Source: JASFTV01 sp050050615 (lineage in GTDB: Bacteria > Desulfobacterota > DSM-4660 > Desulfatiglandales > HGW-15). From it: a stretch of DNA of 6,350 nt. Of the stretch, positions 1 to 5,696 are shown one piece after another (the first letter of the stretch is position 1; every line of letters begins with the position of its first letter). Under the pieces are notes generated by a model. That model had not been told where the DNA came from, ran no database searches, and worked only from the letters and a program-made list of their open reading frames with translations. Made by a program: the position numbers and the translations under genes. The stretch covers positions 1-6,350 of the forward strand of contig JASFTV010000203.1 in NCBI GenBank assembly GCA_050050615.1, read 5' to 3'.

Positions 1-800
1 AACATACATTCTTCGAGATCCCTTTCCGCATCATCAATCCGGTAAACGATCTCCCTGAGTCTTTCAACCATGTGATCAAGCTGCGTCTTCTCAAGTTTGA
101 ATGAACCTATCAATTCCACGATTCTTTCTTGGGAATCATCTATCTTGGCAGTGAGTCTTTTCTTCTTAGCAGCGGAGCACCCCTTCTTTGAGATTTCCTG
201 CTTAAGTTGGCAACGCGTTTTGTATAGCGACCCAATCTCCTCAATAAGATTAATGATGGACTCCCGTCTTTCACCAATCTGCGTGTGGCTGTCCTCGTCA
301 TCCAGGTCATTGATCACATCCTTTAGCTTGATTTCACTGTTTCTGAGTTTGTCCCCCAGTTCGATGATATACTCGATGCCAACGCAGCATTTCAAAAGAG
401 CGTTCAGCGCCTCCCTTTCTCCAGCCTCAATCCGTTTGGCTATCTCCACTTCCCCCTCTCTCGTAAGAAGAGAGATGCACCCCATTTCTTTCAAATACAT
501 TTTCACAGGATCAGAGACCCTGGCTGCCCCTTCAGCCACCTCCGCCCGCAAGTTTTCTTTCTCAGCCGCTTTTTCCTTCTTTTTCTTAGCTTTTCTAGAC
601 TTTTCAATCTCTGCCTTTGACGCCTCATCAATAACCATGATGTCCAATTCTTCGAACATCATCATAAGATTATCTATATATTCAGAGGAGATGGCGTCAT
701 CGGGCAAATCATCATTCAGCTCTTCATAGGTGATGTAGCCTTTGTCTTTACCGATATCAATCAATCGCTTCAAATTCACCATGTCAGAATTGTTAGCCAT
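1..800 (-). CDS. rpoD: RNA polymerase primary sigma factor RpoD (sigma70), N-terminal part, cut by the window edge
   Basis: Primary sigma factor that directs core RNA polymerase to housekeeping promoters. Reading the minus strand from the ATG at 800-798 gives 266 codons with no stop to the left edge, so the gene is 5' complete and 3' truncated by the window. Residues 1-60 look like sigma region 1.1 (LKRLIDIGKDKGYITYEELN, then an acidic stretch), the autoinhibitory domain typical of primary sigmas. Residues 61-95 are a charged Lys/Glu/Ala-rich linker. Residues 97-130 are region 1.2 (DPVKMYLKEMG, LLTREGEVEIAKRIEAGE), which matches the family closely. From about 131 begins the variable non-conserved insert, rich in charged helices. 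Promoter-binding regions 2 to 4 lie outside the window. The start is fixed by a strong ribosome binding site. It follows dnaG by 37 bp, as in the macromolecular synthesis operon. Function is recognised from motifs; only the part seen can be judged. Confidence 0.96.
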   Translation of the reverse strand, partial: MANNSDMVNLKRLIDIGKDKGYITYEELNDDLPDDAISSEYIDNLMMMFEELDIMVIDEASKAEIEKSRKAKKKKEKAAEKENLRAEVAEGAARVSDPVKMYLKEMGCISLLTREGEVEIAKRIEAGEREALNALLKCCVGIEYIIELGDKLRNSEIKLKDVINDLDDEDSHTQIGERRESIINLIEEIGSLYKTRCQLKQEISKKGCSAAKKKRLTAKIDDSQERIVELIGSFKLEKTQLDHMVERLREIVYRIDDAERDLEECM

Positions 801-806
801 TACATG

Positions 807-813
807 CCCTCCT
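807..813 (-). promoter_or_regulatory. Strong Shine-Dalgarno site of rpoD
   Basis: AGGAGGG on the minus strand, 6 nt before the ATG at 800. It is by far the best ribosome binding site in the window and decides the rpoD start. It implies efficient translation of sigma relative to dnaG upstream, which has no clear site. Confidence 0.85.
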
Positions 814-831
814 AAGAGTATCCATTTTTGG

Positions 832-846
832 TGGGGCTCAACCCCA
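832..846 (-). other. Stem-loop spanning the dnaG stop codon
   Basis: On the minus strand TGGGG and CCCCA form a perfect 5-bp stem around the loop TTGAG, and the dnaG TGA stop codon sits in that loop. No T-run follows (the next bases are CCAAAAATGG), so it is not a normal intrinsic terminator. It may be an RNA processing or stability element between dnaG and rpoD; this is inference. Confidence 0.4.
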
Positions 847-2580
847 TCTCTCCTTAATTTGTTTTGGAATCTCGCTGAGCCCCGCAACATCGCCCTCTTT
901 TATGGCTCTTTTTTTTGATTCCGATATTCTTATTCGATGAACCCTGTCTTCAAACTCTTTCAAGGCTTGCTCTACTTCGCTGTCCTGACAAATGGGGGGT
1001 CTCAGCATGGCCTCCCTAAATCTTTCCCTGGCTCCCTCTCCCTCCAGCCTTTCGAGGATATCTGCTGGGGGAATCGGCCCCTCCCTGTGATAGATCTCCG
1101 CCATGGAATCAAAAATCTCCATGACGGTGGGATCAGAGAGAAGGCGTCTAAAGTCACGGCTGATGACCCTATCCGTGGTTTGAGGATGATGAATCAGAAG
1201 ATCGAGCACATAAAGATCGTCTATTCTTTTTGCTCTTGAAGAAGACAATCTTTCCGAGAGACCATTCCTCTCCCCATCCCACGAACGATGGGCCGCCCAT
1301 TTTCGCATTTCTTTCAGAACAGCGGATTCAGCAACACCCAGCTTTTCAGACAGGCGTCGCACATAGAGCGAACGCTGAGCACTATTTCTTAGCTCAGATA
1401 GAACCGGGATAATTTCTTCTAATACCCTGACTTGACTCTCTATCTGATCACCCTTTTCTGCTAATTTTAGATCAAGATAAAAATCAAACATGGAAATAGC
1501 GCGGTCCAGAAGATTCAAGAAAGCATCCAGCCCGTTCTCATTGACAAAACTGTCAGGGTCGTCATTTTGAGGGAGAACCATAACCCGTGAAGAGACTCCT
1601 TCATCCAGGAAGAATGGAAGGCTTTTCATGGCGGCCGCTTTCCCTGCTGCGTCCGAGTCAAAGACGACCACAGCCTCTCTAGCGTATCCTTTTAGCCTTC
1701 TAATATGATCCCTGGTCACGGCCGTTCCGAGTGTGGCAACGGCCTCATGAAACCCGTGTTTTCTCAGAGCCAAGACATCCGTATAACCTTCCACGATGAC
1801 GGCTCGACCGCTTTGCCTTATAGGCGTATGGGACGCATGCAGACCGTAAAGCAATTCCCCCTTCCTAAACAGGGGCGTCTCAGGTGTATTCAGATATTTT
1901 GGCAAGGACTCATCAAGCACCCTGCCTCCAAATCCGACAACCTGCTGCCTCAAATTGAGAATAGGAAACATGACCCGACCGCGAAAACGATCATAATGGC
2001 CGCCATTTCGTTTGGCGATGATCAGACCGGCCTGAAGCGCCTTTTCGGGATCTGCCTTTTTCCTTTTAATAAATCCAGTCAAGCCGTCCCATTCATCTGG
2101 TGCATAGCCCAGCTTGAATTCTGCGATGATCTCTTGTGAAATAGACCTTTTGTTGAGATATTCTCTCCCGGGATCGCCTTTTTCCGATTTTGTAAGGATA
2201 TGATGAAAGTATTCAGCCGCTATCTTGTTCATGGTGAAAAGTGATTTTCTCAATGCCATCTCACCCTTTTCAGATGGCGTCAATTCCCTTTTGGGAAGAG
2301 GCACATGATACTTTTCGGCCAAGTCTTGCATGGCTTGCGGGAAAGAGACCTGATGATATGCCATCCAGAAGGAAAAAATATCCCCTCCCTTTTTACATCC
2401 GAAGCAGTGAAACATCTGCCTTGCCGGGCTGACCGTGAATGAAGGGACCTTTTCGGAATGAAAAGGGCAAAGACCCAAAAAATTCTGTCCAGCCCGCTTA
2501 AGCTGGACAAACTGGCCGATGAGCTCAACAATATCAACGGCTCTCTTGATCTCATCCTTTGCAGATTGATATGGGTCCAT
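838..2580 (-). CDS. dnaG: DNA primase DnaG
   Basis: DNA-directed RNA polymerase that makes RNA primers at the replication fork in concert with the replicative helicase DnaB. The 580-residue product is the usual size of the family (E. coli 581). Visible domains: N-terminal CHC2 zinc-binding domain (residues about 5-100) with ligands C38, H41, C59 and C62 in CPFH and CFGC; the RNA-polymerase core with RFRGRVMFPI (198-207), GFGGR (216-220) and KYLNTPETPLFRKGELLYGL (228-247); the TOPRIM metal-binding fold with E264 in VEGYTD, D308 and D310 in FDSDAAG, and DPDSF at 341-345. The part after about residue 450 fits the helical DnaB-interaction domain. All key residues are present, so it should be active. 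The start is the only option: an in-frame TAA lies three codons upstream, and the N-terminus matches the family. No clear Shine-Dalgarno site precedes it. It is followed by rpoD after 37 bp. Confidence 0.98.
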   Translation of the reverse strand: MDPYQSAKDEIKRAVDIVELIGQFVQLKRAGQNFLGLCPFHSEKVPSFTVSPARQMFHCFGCKKGGDIFSFWMAYHQVSFPQAMQDLAEKYHVPLPKRELTPSEKGEMALRKSLFTMNKIAAEYFHHILTKSEKGDPGREYLNKRSISQEIIAEFKLGYAPDEWDGLTGFIKRKKADPEKALQAGLIIAKRNGGHYDRFRGRVMFPILNLRQQVVGFGGRVLDESLPKYLNTPETPLFRKGELLYGLHASHTPIRQSGRAVIVEGYTDVLALRKHGFHEAVATLGTAVTRDHIRRLKGYAREAVVVFDSDAAGKAAAMKSLPFFLDEGVSSRVMVLPQNDDPDSFVNENGLDAFLNLLDRAISMFDFYLDLKLAEKGDQIESQVRVLEEIIPVLSELRNSAQRSLYVRRLSEKLGVAESAVLKEMRKWAAHRSWDGERNGLSERLSSSRAKRIDDLYVLDLLIHHPQTTDRVISRDFRRLLSDPTVMEIFDSMAEIYHREGPIPPADILERLEGEGARERFREAMLRPPICQDSEVEQALKEFEDRVHRIRISESKKRAIKEGDVAGLSEIPKQIKERWG

Positions 2581-2647
2581 AGAATTTACTTAACTTTCAC
2601 GGCCTGTCCGCCCGTTCGTAACGGTGCCGAAACACTCATTTTATCAT

Positions 2648-2675
2648 ATAATAAATTCTTTAGATTCTCTCGCAA
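2648..2675 (-). promoter_or_regulatory. Candidate sigma70 promoter for dnaG-rpoD
   Basis: On the minus strand TTGCGA (2675-2670, 4 of 6 matches to the -35 consensus) is followed after 16 bp by TATTAT (2653-2648, 5 of 6 for the -10). The local sequence is AT-rich. Transcription would begin near 2641, leaving a leader of about 60 nt before dnaG. An overlapping TATGAT (2648-2643) is an alternative -10, but with a 21-bp spacer it is a poor fit. Plausible, not proven. Confidence 0.4.
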
Positions 2676-2752
2676 GGCTTGGTTCAACCTTTTGCCTGTA
2701 CAAATCTCAAGAAAGAACCGGCTCCCTGGCTTCGTTTGCCAGCATTCAAAGC

Positions 2753-2776
2753 AAAAACCCCTCCGACGGCAGAAGG
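2753..2776 (-). terminator. Weak intrinsic-terminator-like hairpin downstream of yqeY
   Basis: Minus strand CCTTC and GGAGG form a 5-bp stem (one G-T wobble) with loop TGCCGTC, followed by GG and then five T residues (2757-2753). The stem is short and the T-run begins 2 nt late, so it would be inefficient. Its position, between yqeY and the candidate dnaG promoter, fits partial termination. Confidence 0.2.
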
Positions 2777-2868
2777 CATTTGGACTAAGAAACCAATCGC
2801 TCTCTATTTTCGAAAACTTCAGGTAATTCAAATATAAGCCTGAGAGATAAGCAATGTGATCGCCCTAA

Positions 2869-2891
2869 CGGATAGGTAACGTGACCGGATA
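2869..2891. repeat. CGGATA direct repeat flanking a GGTNACGTNACC dyad
   Basis: CGGATA occurs at 2869-2874 and again at 2886-2891, a 17-bp period. Between and overlapping them, GGTAACGTGACC (2875-2886) is a near-perfect 12-bp palindrome centred on ACGT. The arrangement resembles a protein-binding site in the region following yqeY. No cognate regulator can be named. Confidence 0.3.
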
Positions 2892-2948
2892 AGGTGTTAA
2901 GTGGGCTACGAAACTCGGAAAAATAATATGTACGTTCAATCATTCAGG

Positions 2949-3392
2949 CTAGCTCAAGAGTCTCCTGGCTATCTCATTGACCTCTTTTCCCTGGGCCTTT
3001 CCCGCCATTCTCGCCATAGCAACTTTCATGACCTTGCCCAAATCTTTGACGCTGCTGACCGATAATTCGGTGATAATTTCCCTCAACGTTTCCTCTATCT
3101 GGGTCGGCGTAAGCTGTTCAGGTAAGTATCCATAAAGAATTTTGATTTCCGCCTCTTCCTTATGGGCCAAATCCTCTCGGTCCCCTTTCCTGAATTCTTG
3201 AGCGGCTTCTTGCCCTTTCCTGATTAGGGAGGAAATAACACTCTGAATTTCCGCGTCTTTTAGCTGATCACCCTTCTTAACTTGTTCATTTTTGAGAGAG
3301 GTCTTAAGCATTCTCAGGCAAGAGATGCGGATCTCATCCTTGGCTTTCATGGCCCCTTTGAAGTCTTCGGCTATCTTTTCAGTAAGTGACAT
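2949..3392 (-). CDS. yqeY: GatB/YqeY domain protein
   Basis: A 147-residue soluble, mostly helical protein of the YqeY family, which is homologous to the C-terminal tail domain of GatB, a subunit of the tRNA-dependent amidotransferase. The family is thought to contact tRNA, but the role of the free-standing protein is not settled. Hallmarks seen: LRMLK (26-30), YLPEQL (89-94), KDLGKVMK (116-123) and GKAQGKEVN (131-139), with a full-length size (family about 147-150 residues). The ATG at 3392 gives the usual N-terminus, although the bases before it (TTTTCTCCTAGCC) are pyrimidine-rich and offer no Shine-Dalgarno site. It has its own strong promoter and lies 5' of dnaG and rpoD, a neighbourhood common for this family. 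No active site is expected or seen. Confidence 0.93.
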   Translation of the reverse strand: MSLTEKIAEDFKGAMKAKDEIRISCLRMLKTSLKNEQVKKGDQLKDAEIQSVISSLIRKGQEAAQEFRKGDREDLAHKEEAEIKILYGYLPEQLTPTQIEETLREIITELSVSSVKDLGKVMKVAMARMAGKAQGKEVNEIARRLLS

Positions 3393-3428
3393 GGCTAGGA
3401 GAAAAGCGAGAAATAAGTTTAACCTACC

Positions 3429-3456
3429 ATTCTAAAAGATCCTCAAAAAAAGTCAA
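3429..3456 (-). promoter_or_regulatory. Sigma70 promoter upstream of yqeY
   Basis: Minus strand TTGACT (3456-3451, 5 of 6) is separated by 16 bp, including a run of six T residues, from TAGAAT (3434-3429, 5 of 6). Transcription should start near 3422, giving a leader of about 30 nt. It lies in the 73-bp gap after hisA and makes yqeY-dnaG-rpoD a unit that can be transcribed apart from the his genes. Confidence 0.7.
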
Positions 3457-3465
3457 GGAATTTAT

Positions 3466-4200
3466 CTAGTTTTTATGCCCCCTTGTAACTCTCATCGCCT
3501 CTCTGAGGTCCAAAGTGCCCTCATATATGGCTCTTCCCGTAATCATTCCAATCACCCCGTGCTCAGAAAGACTTAAAAGCTTGACCACATCATCAATATC
3601 TGAAATCCCGCCCGAGGCGATCACCGGGGTGCTCACACTCTTTGCCAGATTCTGGGTGGCCTTGACGTTCGGCCCCACACGCATGCCATCCCTCTCAATA
3701 TCCGTATAGACAATAGCGGAAACCCCTTCCGCTTCATATTGCTCTGCCACTTCCGCTGCTGTTCGATCTGTTTCTTTGGTCCAACCCTCAACGGCCACTC
3801 GACCTTTTTTCGCATCAATACCCAAGATGATTTTTTCAGGGAATTCTCGACAAGCCAGGCTCACGAATCCGGGATCTTTAAACCCCACAGTTCCAAGAAC
3901 GATCCACCGAATACCGATGTCCAGGTAAGCTTCAATGCTCTTCATATCCCTGATTCCTCCACCCAATTGGGCGGGAATCGCAACTGCTCTGACGATATCC
4001 CTTATAACCCCCTTATTTATCGGTTTCCCCTGGACGGCTCCATCCAGATCCACCAGATGAAGCCTCTCTGCGCCCATATTGAACCAGGTCACAGCCACAT
4101 CAACAGGAACCTCGGAATATACAGTCTCACTCCCCATGCGACCTTGCTCAAGCCTGACGCAGCGGCCATCCTTAATGTCCAAGGCTGGAATAACGATCAA
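3466..4200 (-). CDS. hisA: HisA, ProFAR isomerase (phosphoribosylformimino-AICAR-P isomerase)
   Basis: Catalyses the Amadori rearrangement of ProFAR to PRFAR, the fourth step of histidine biosynthesis, in the cytoplasm. The 244-residue (beta/alpha)8 barrel has the family signatures: IPALDIKDGRCVRL (4-17) with catalytic D8, HLVDLDGA (48-55), QLGGGIRD (78-85) with the first phosphate-binding loop, ILGIDAKKG (125-133) with the second catalytic aspartate D129, YTDIERDGM (165-173), and the second phosphate loop ASGGIS (195-200) followed by TGRAIYEG (221-228). The start is TTG: translation upstream in frame meets the lipoprotein stop TAG only two codons earlier, and the protein begins MIVIPALD exactly as family members do. 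A ribosome binding site, GGGAAGG, lies 8 nt before it inside the upstream gene, so translation is probably coupled. HisF and HisH, which use its product, are not in the window. Confidence 0.97.
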   Translation of the reverse strand: MIVIPALDIKDGRCVRLEQGRMGSETVYSEVPVDVAVTWFNMGAERLHLVDLDGAVQGKPINKGVIRDIVRAVAIPAQLGGGIRDMKSIEAYLDIGIRWIVLGTVGFKDPGFVSLACREFPEKIILGIDAKKGRVAVEGWTKETDRTAAEVAEQYEAEGVSAIVYTDIERDGMRVGPNVKATQNLAKSVSTPVIASGGISDIDDVVKLLSLSEHGVIGMITGRAIYEGTLDLREAMRVTRGHKN

Positions 4201-4203
4201 ATC

Positions 4204-4917
4204 CTAATCCTTCCCTTCTCTTTTGCCTGCGGGCAATTTCTCTACCAGCCCTGCCAGCCCCATGGCCGCAAGCTCCTCTGCGCGCATCCATTTTCCTTTG
4301 CCTTTCAGAAAGGTGCCGAAATCAAAGAGGTTTTCAGTGAGTGACTGCTGTGTCTTGTCAAATCGGCCCTTCCATATAATTGCCCCATCATCGCTACTTA
4401 TCAGATATAGGTCGAAGGCTACGGAAGCAGGAAGATTGACAGCATAATCCGTCCCTTCTCTCTCTCTCCACCTGTAAACATGACCTGTAAGCGTCGCATC
4501 TGATGAGAATGCCTGACCGATTTTCTGGAACATCTCGATATCCCCCATAACGGCTTCGGAAGACAGAAGCCTCGAAAACACGCCTTTTGCCTGGCTCGGG
4601 GAAATCAATTGATATCTGCCTGTTTGGACGAGCCTATCGAAAAGGTCTGTTGTCAGGTTACGGGCCACTTGCTCAGGAACCGGTTCCGCCATGAAAACAG
4701 CGCCTGACAGGGGACTCCTAACCGCGCCCGCTTTTTCAGCTCGAGAGATTGAAGGCCGGAAGCCAAAGACGACCATGCTTTCTATCTTAGGAAGAAAAGT
4801 TTTCTTTTCAGGCGCTTCACCCTTCTTAAGATAACACGCCCCACACAGAAGCCAAAGCGATGCAAGGCCTAGAGCGCACAATCTCTGGGATTTTCTAAGA
4901 AATAAGGTGGCCATCAT
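4204..4917 (-). CDS. Predicted lipoprotein of unknown function, LpoB/CsgG-like style
   Basis: A 237-residue exported protein whose role I cannot name. Residues 1-27 form a signal peptide: basic start (RKSQR), hydrophobic core (LCALGLASLWLL) and then CGAC, so C28 is the likely lipidated cysteine. The lipobox is not ideal, because a Cys stands at -3 instead of Leu or a similar residue. The mature part contains MVVFGFRP (48-55), an amphipathic stretch about 80-100, RYQLISPSQA (101-110), SDATLTGHVYRW (139-150), and VAFDLYLISSDDG (167-178) followed by IWKGRFDKTQQSL. This alternation resembles the fold of periplasmic LpoB, CsgG or TolB-N type domains; that is an inference from pattern only. Two consecutive ATG codons could start it and no Shine-Dalgarno site is visible. 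It lies between hisB and hisA and its stop is one codon from the hisA start, so it belongs to the same transcript without an obvious metabolic link. Confidence 0.8.
   Translation of the reverse strand: MMATLFLRKSQRLCALGLASLWLLCGACYLKKGEAPEKKTFLPKIESMVVFGFRPSISRAEKAGAVRSPLSGAVFMAEPVPEQVARNLTTDLFDRLVQTGRYQLISPSQAKGVFSRLLSSEAVMGDIEMFQKIGQAFSSDATLTGHVYRWREREGTDYAVNLPASVAFDLYLISSDDGAIIWKGRFDKTQQSLTENLFDFGTFLKGKGKWMRAEELAAMGLAGLVEKLPAGKREGKD
4209..4215 (-). promoter_or_regulatory. Ribosome binding site of hisA inside the lipoprotein gene
   Basis: Minus strand GGGAAGG, 8 nt before the TTG start at 4200. It overlaps the codons for the lipoprotein's last residues (Gly-Lys-Asp). It supports the TTG start and suggests termination-reinitiation coupling. 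Confidence 0.6.
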
Positions 4918-4925
4918 TTTTTCAA

Positions 4926-4936
4926 TTGTCGGACAA
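4926..4936. other. Inverted repeat just upstream of the lipoprotein start
   Basis: TTGTC-G-GACAA is a perfect 5-bp dyad with a single central base, 9 bp upstream of the ATG at 4917. It could be an operator or a small RNA feature near the ribosome site. No known regulator is matched, and a dyad of this size can arise by chance. Confidence 0.2.
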
Positions 4937-4959
4937 ACGAGCGACCGGACACAGGTGAA

Positions 4960-4973
4960 GCCCCTGGAGGGGC
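4960..4973 (-). other. GC-rich hairpin between hisB and the lipoprotein gene
   Basis: Minus strand GCCCC-TCCA-GGGGC is a perfect 5-bp GC stem with a tetraloop, 15 nt after the hisB stop. It is followed by TTCACC and not by a T-run, so it is unlikely to terminate transcription well. It could protect the hisB message end. Confidence 0.35.
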
Positions 4974-4988
4974 ATACGGGCTTTGAAT

Positions 4989-5579
4989 TTACAATAAACC
5001 CTTGGTGGAGGGCACCGAGCCTTCAAGCCTCGTTTCAATCCCGACAGCCTGATCCAGAGCCCTGGCAAACGCCTTGAATATGGACTCAGCAATGTGGTGA
5101 GCATCATCTCCCGCGACAAGGTCTACATGCATGGTGATGCCTGAATGATGAACGAGAGCCCGGAAAAATTCCTTGAGTAAATTCGCGTCAAAATTCCCTG
5201 TCTTACTTTCTCTTAGGGAGACGCGGTAAGCCAAGAAAGGACGATTAGAGATGTCGATCACGACCCGAGCAAGGGCTTCATCCATGGGAATAGCCGTCTG
5301 ACCATAGCGCCTAATGCCTTCCCCTTTTCCCAACGCCTGACGGATGGCATTGCCCAAACAGATGCCGAGATCTTCGACGGTGTGATGATCATCTATTTCC
5401 GTATCGCCTTTGGCCGTGATTTGCAGGTCCATGAAGCCGTGGGCAGCCATCAGACTCAACATATGATCCATAAAAGGTATGCCGATATCGATTTCCGATA
5501 GACCTTTCCCATCAAGATTGAGCCTCAATTTGATATCCGTCTCTTTTGTTTTTCTCTCTATGACAGCCGTTCTTTCCAT
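4989..5579 (-). CDS. hisB: HisB, imidazoleglycerol-phosphate dehydratase
   Basis: Dehydrates imidazoleglycerol phosphate to imidazole-acetol phosphate in histidine biosynthesis, using a manganese centre in a 24-subunit cytoplasmic enzyme. The 196-residue product is the monofunctional form; it lacks the phosphatase domain found in the enterobacterial fusion. Metal-binding and catalytic motifs are all present: GIPFMDHML (33-41, H39), DDHHTVEDLG (63-72, with H65, H66 and E69), RALVHHSGI (140-148, with H144 and H145), GDDAHHIAESIFKAFARAL (157-175, with H161, H162 and E165), and STKG near the end (191-194). The ATG at 5579 has GGAG 10 nt upstream and gives a family-like N-terminus (RTAVIERKTKETDI). 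It lies 123 bp downstream of tRNA-Ala with no clear promoter between, and is followed by the lipoprotein gene and hisA instead of hisH. Confidence 0.98.
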   Translation of the reverse strand: MERTAVIERKTKETDIKLRLNLDGKGLSEIDIGIPFMDHMLSLMAAHGFMDLQITAKGDTEIDDHHTVEDLGICLGNAIRQALGKGEGIRRYGQTAIPMDEALARVVIDISNRPFLAYRVSLRESKTGNFDANLLKEFFRALVHHSGITMHVDLVAGDDAHHIAESIFKAFARALDQAVGIETRLEGSVPSTKGLL

Positions 5580-5616
5580 TGGAATTTAGCTCCACTTCGC
5601 TCCGTCATTGTTCTTG

Positions 5617-5640
5617 GTCGCAAATACGGCCCGTTGCGAC
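5617..5640. other. Inverted repeat in the hisB leader
   Basis: GTCGCAA (5617-5623) and TTGCGAC (5634-5640) are perfect 7-bp arms around a 10-nt loop. On the minus strand the hairpin ends 37 nt before the hisB start. No T-run follows in either direction. It may be an RNA structure in the leader or a protein-binding dyad. Confidence 0.45.
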
Positions 5641-5664
5641 TTCATCCTTATGAGCTACGATGGG

Positions 5665-5696
5665 TTTCGCCCGCAGGGAGATACCCTGAGGCGAAA
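5665..5696. other. Long hairpin directly after tRNA-Ala
   Basis: Outer arms TTTCGCC (5665-5671) and GGCGAAA (5690-5696) pair over 7 bp; inner arms CAGGG (5674-5678) and CCCTG (5684-5688) pair over 5 bp around a 5-nt loop, with a small internal loop between. It begins 6 nt after the tRNA CCA end. In the transcribed (minus) direction the T-run lies before, not after, the hairpin, so it is not a standard terminator. It may limit 3' trimming of the tRNA precursor or act in the hisB leader. Confidence 0.5.

Larger units (their letters stand above)
2581..2948. other. Intergenic region between yqeY and dnaG, no convincing gene
   Basis: This 368-bp gap is long for an operon of this kind. In the minus-strand direction it contains a tandem CGGATA motif around a dyad (2869-2891), a weak terminator-like hairpin (2753-2776), a perfect 5-bp stem CTGGC/GCCAG with a 7-nt loop (2726-2742), a candidate sigma70 promoter (2648-2675) and a second small stem CCGTT/AACGG (2612-2624). 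An 81-codon reading frame (2831-2586) starts with TTG, lacks a ribosome binding site and resembles no family I recognise; a 17-codon ATG frame occupies its last part (2639-2586). I treat the region as regulatory, not coding, with moderate confidence. Confidence 0.5.

Noticed and set aside
97..729. 210-residue plus-strand reading frame
   Set aside because: It is antisense to rpoD. Its Ser/Phe/Leu-rich translation is the usual mirror of a charged Lys/Glu-rich protein, and the minus-strand frame has clear sigma70 motifs.
2586..2831. 81-codon minus-strand frame between yqeY and dnaG
   Set aside because: It starts with TTG and has no ribosome site and no family resemblance, and a candidate promoter lies inside it. 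Its Cys/Phe/Arg-rich composition looks like translated non-coding DNA. Kept only as part of the intergenic description.
3739..4344. 201-residue plus-strand frame across hisA and the lipoprotein
   Set aside because: It is antisense to two genes, one of them with unmistakable HisA motifs, and its own product shows no domain.
4926..4936. TTGTCGGACAA as a LexA or similar SOS box
   Set aside because: It does not match the known LexA consensus types and lies before a gene with no link to DNA damage.
5665..5696. Hairpin after tRNA-Ala as an intrinsic terminator
   Set aside because: In the minus direction the T-run precedes the stem and CCCATCG follows it; in the plus direction the stem is followed by A residues. 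Neither orientation fits.
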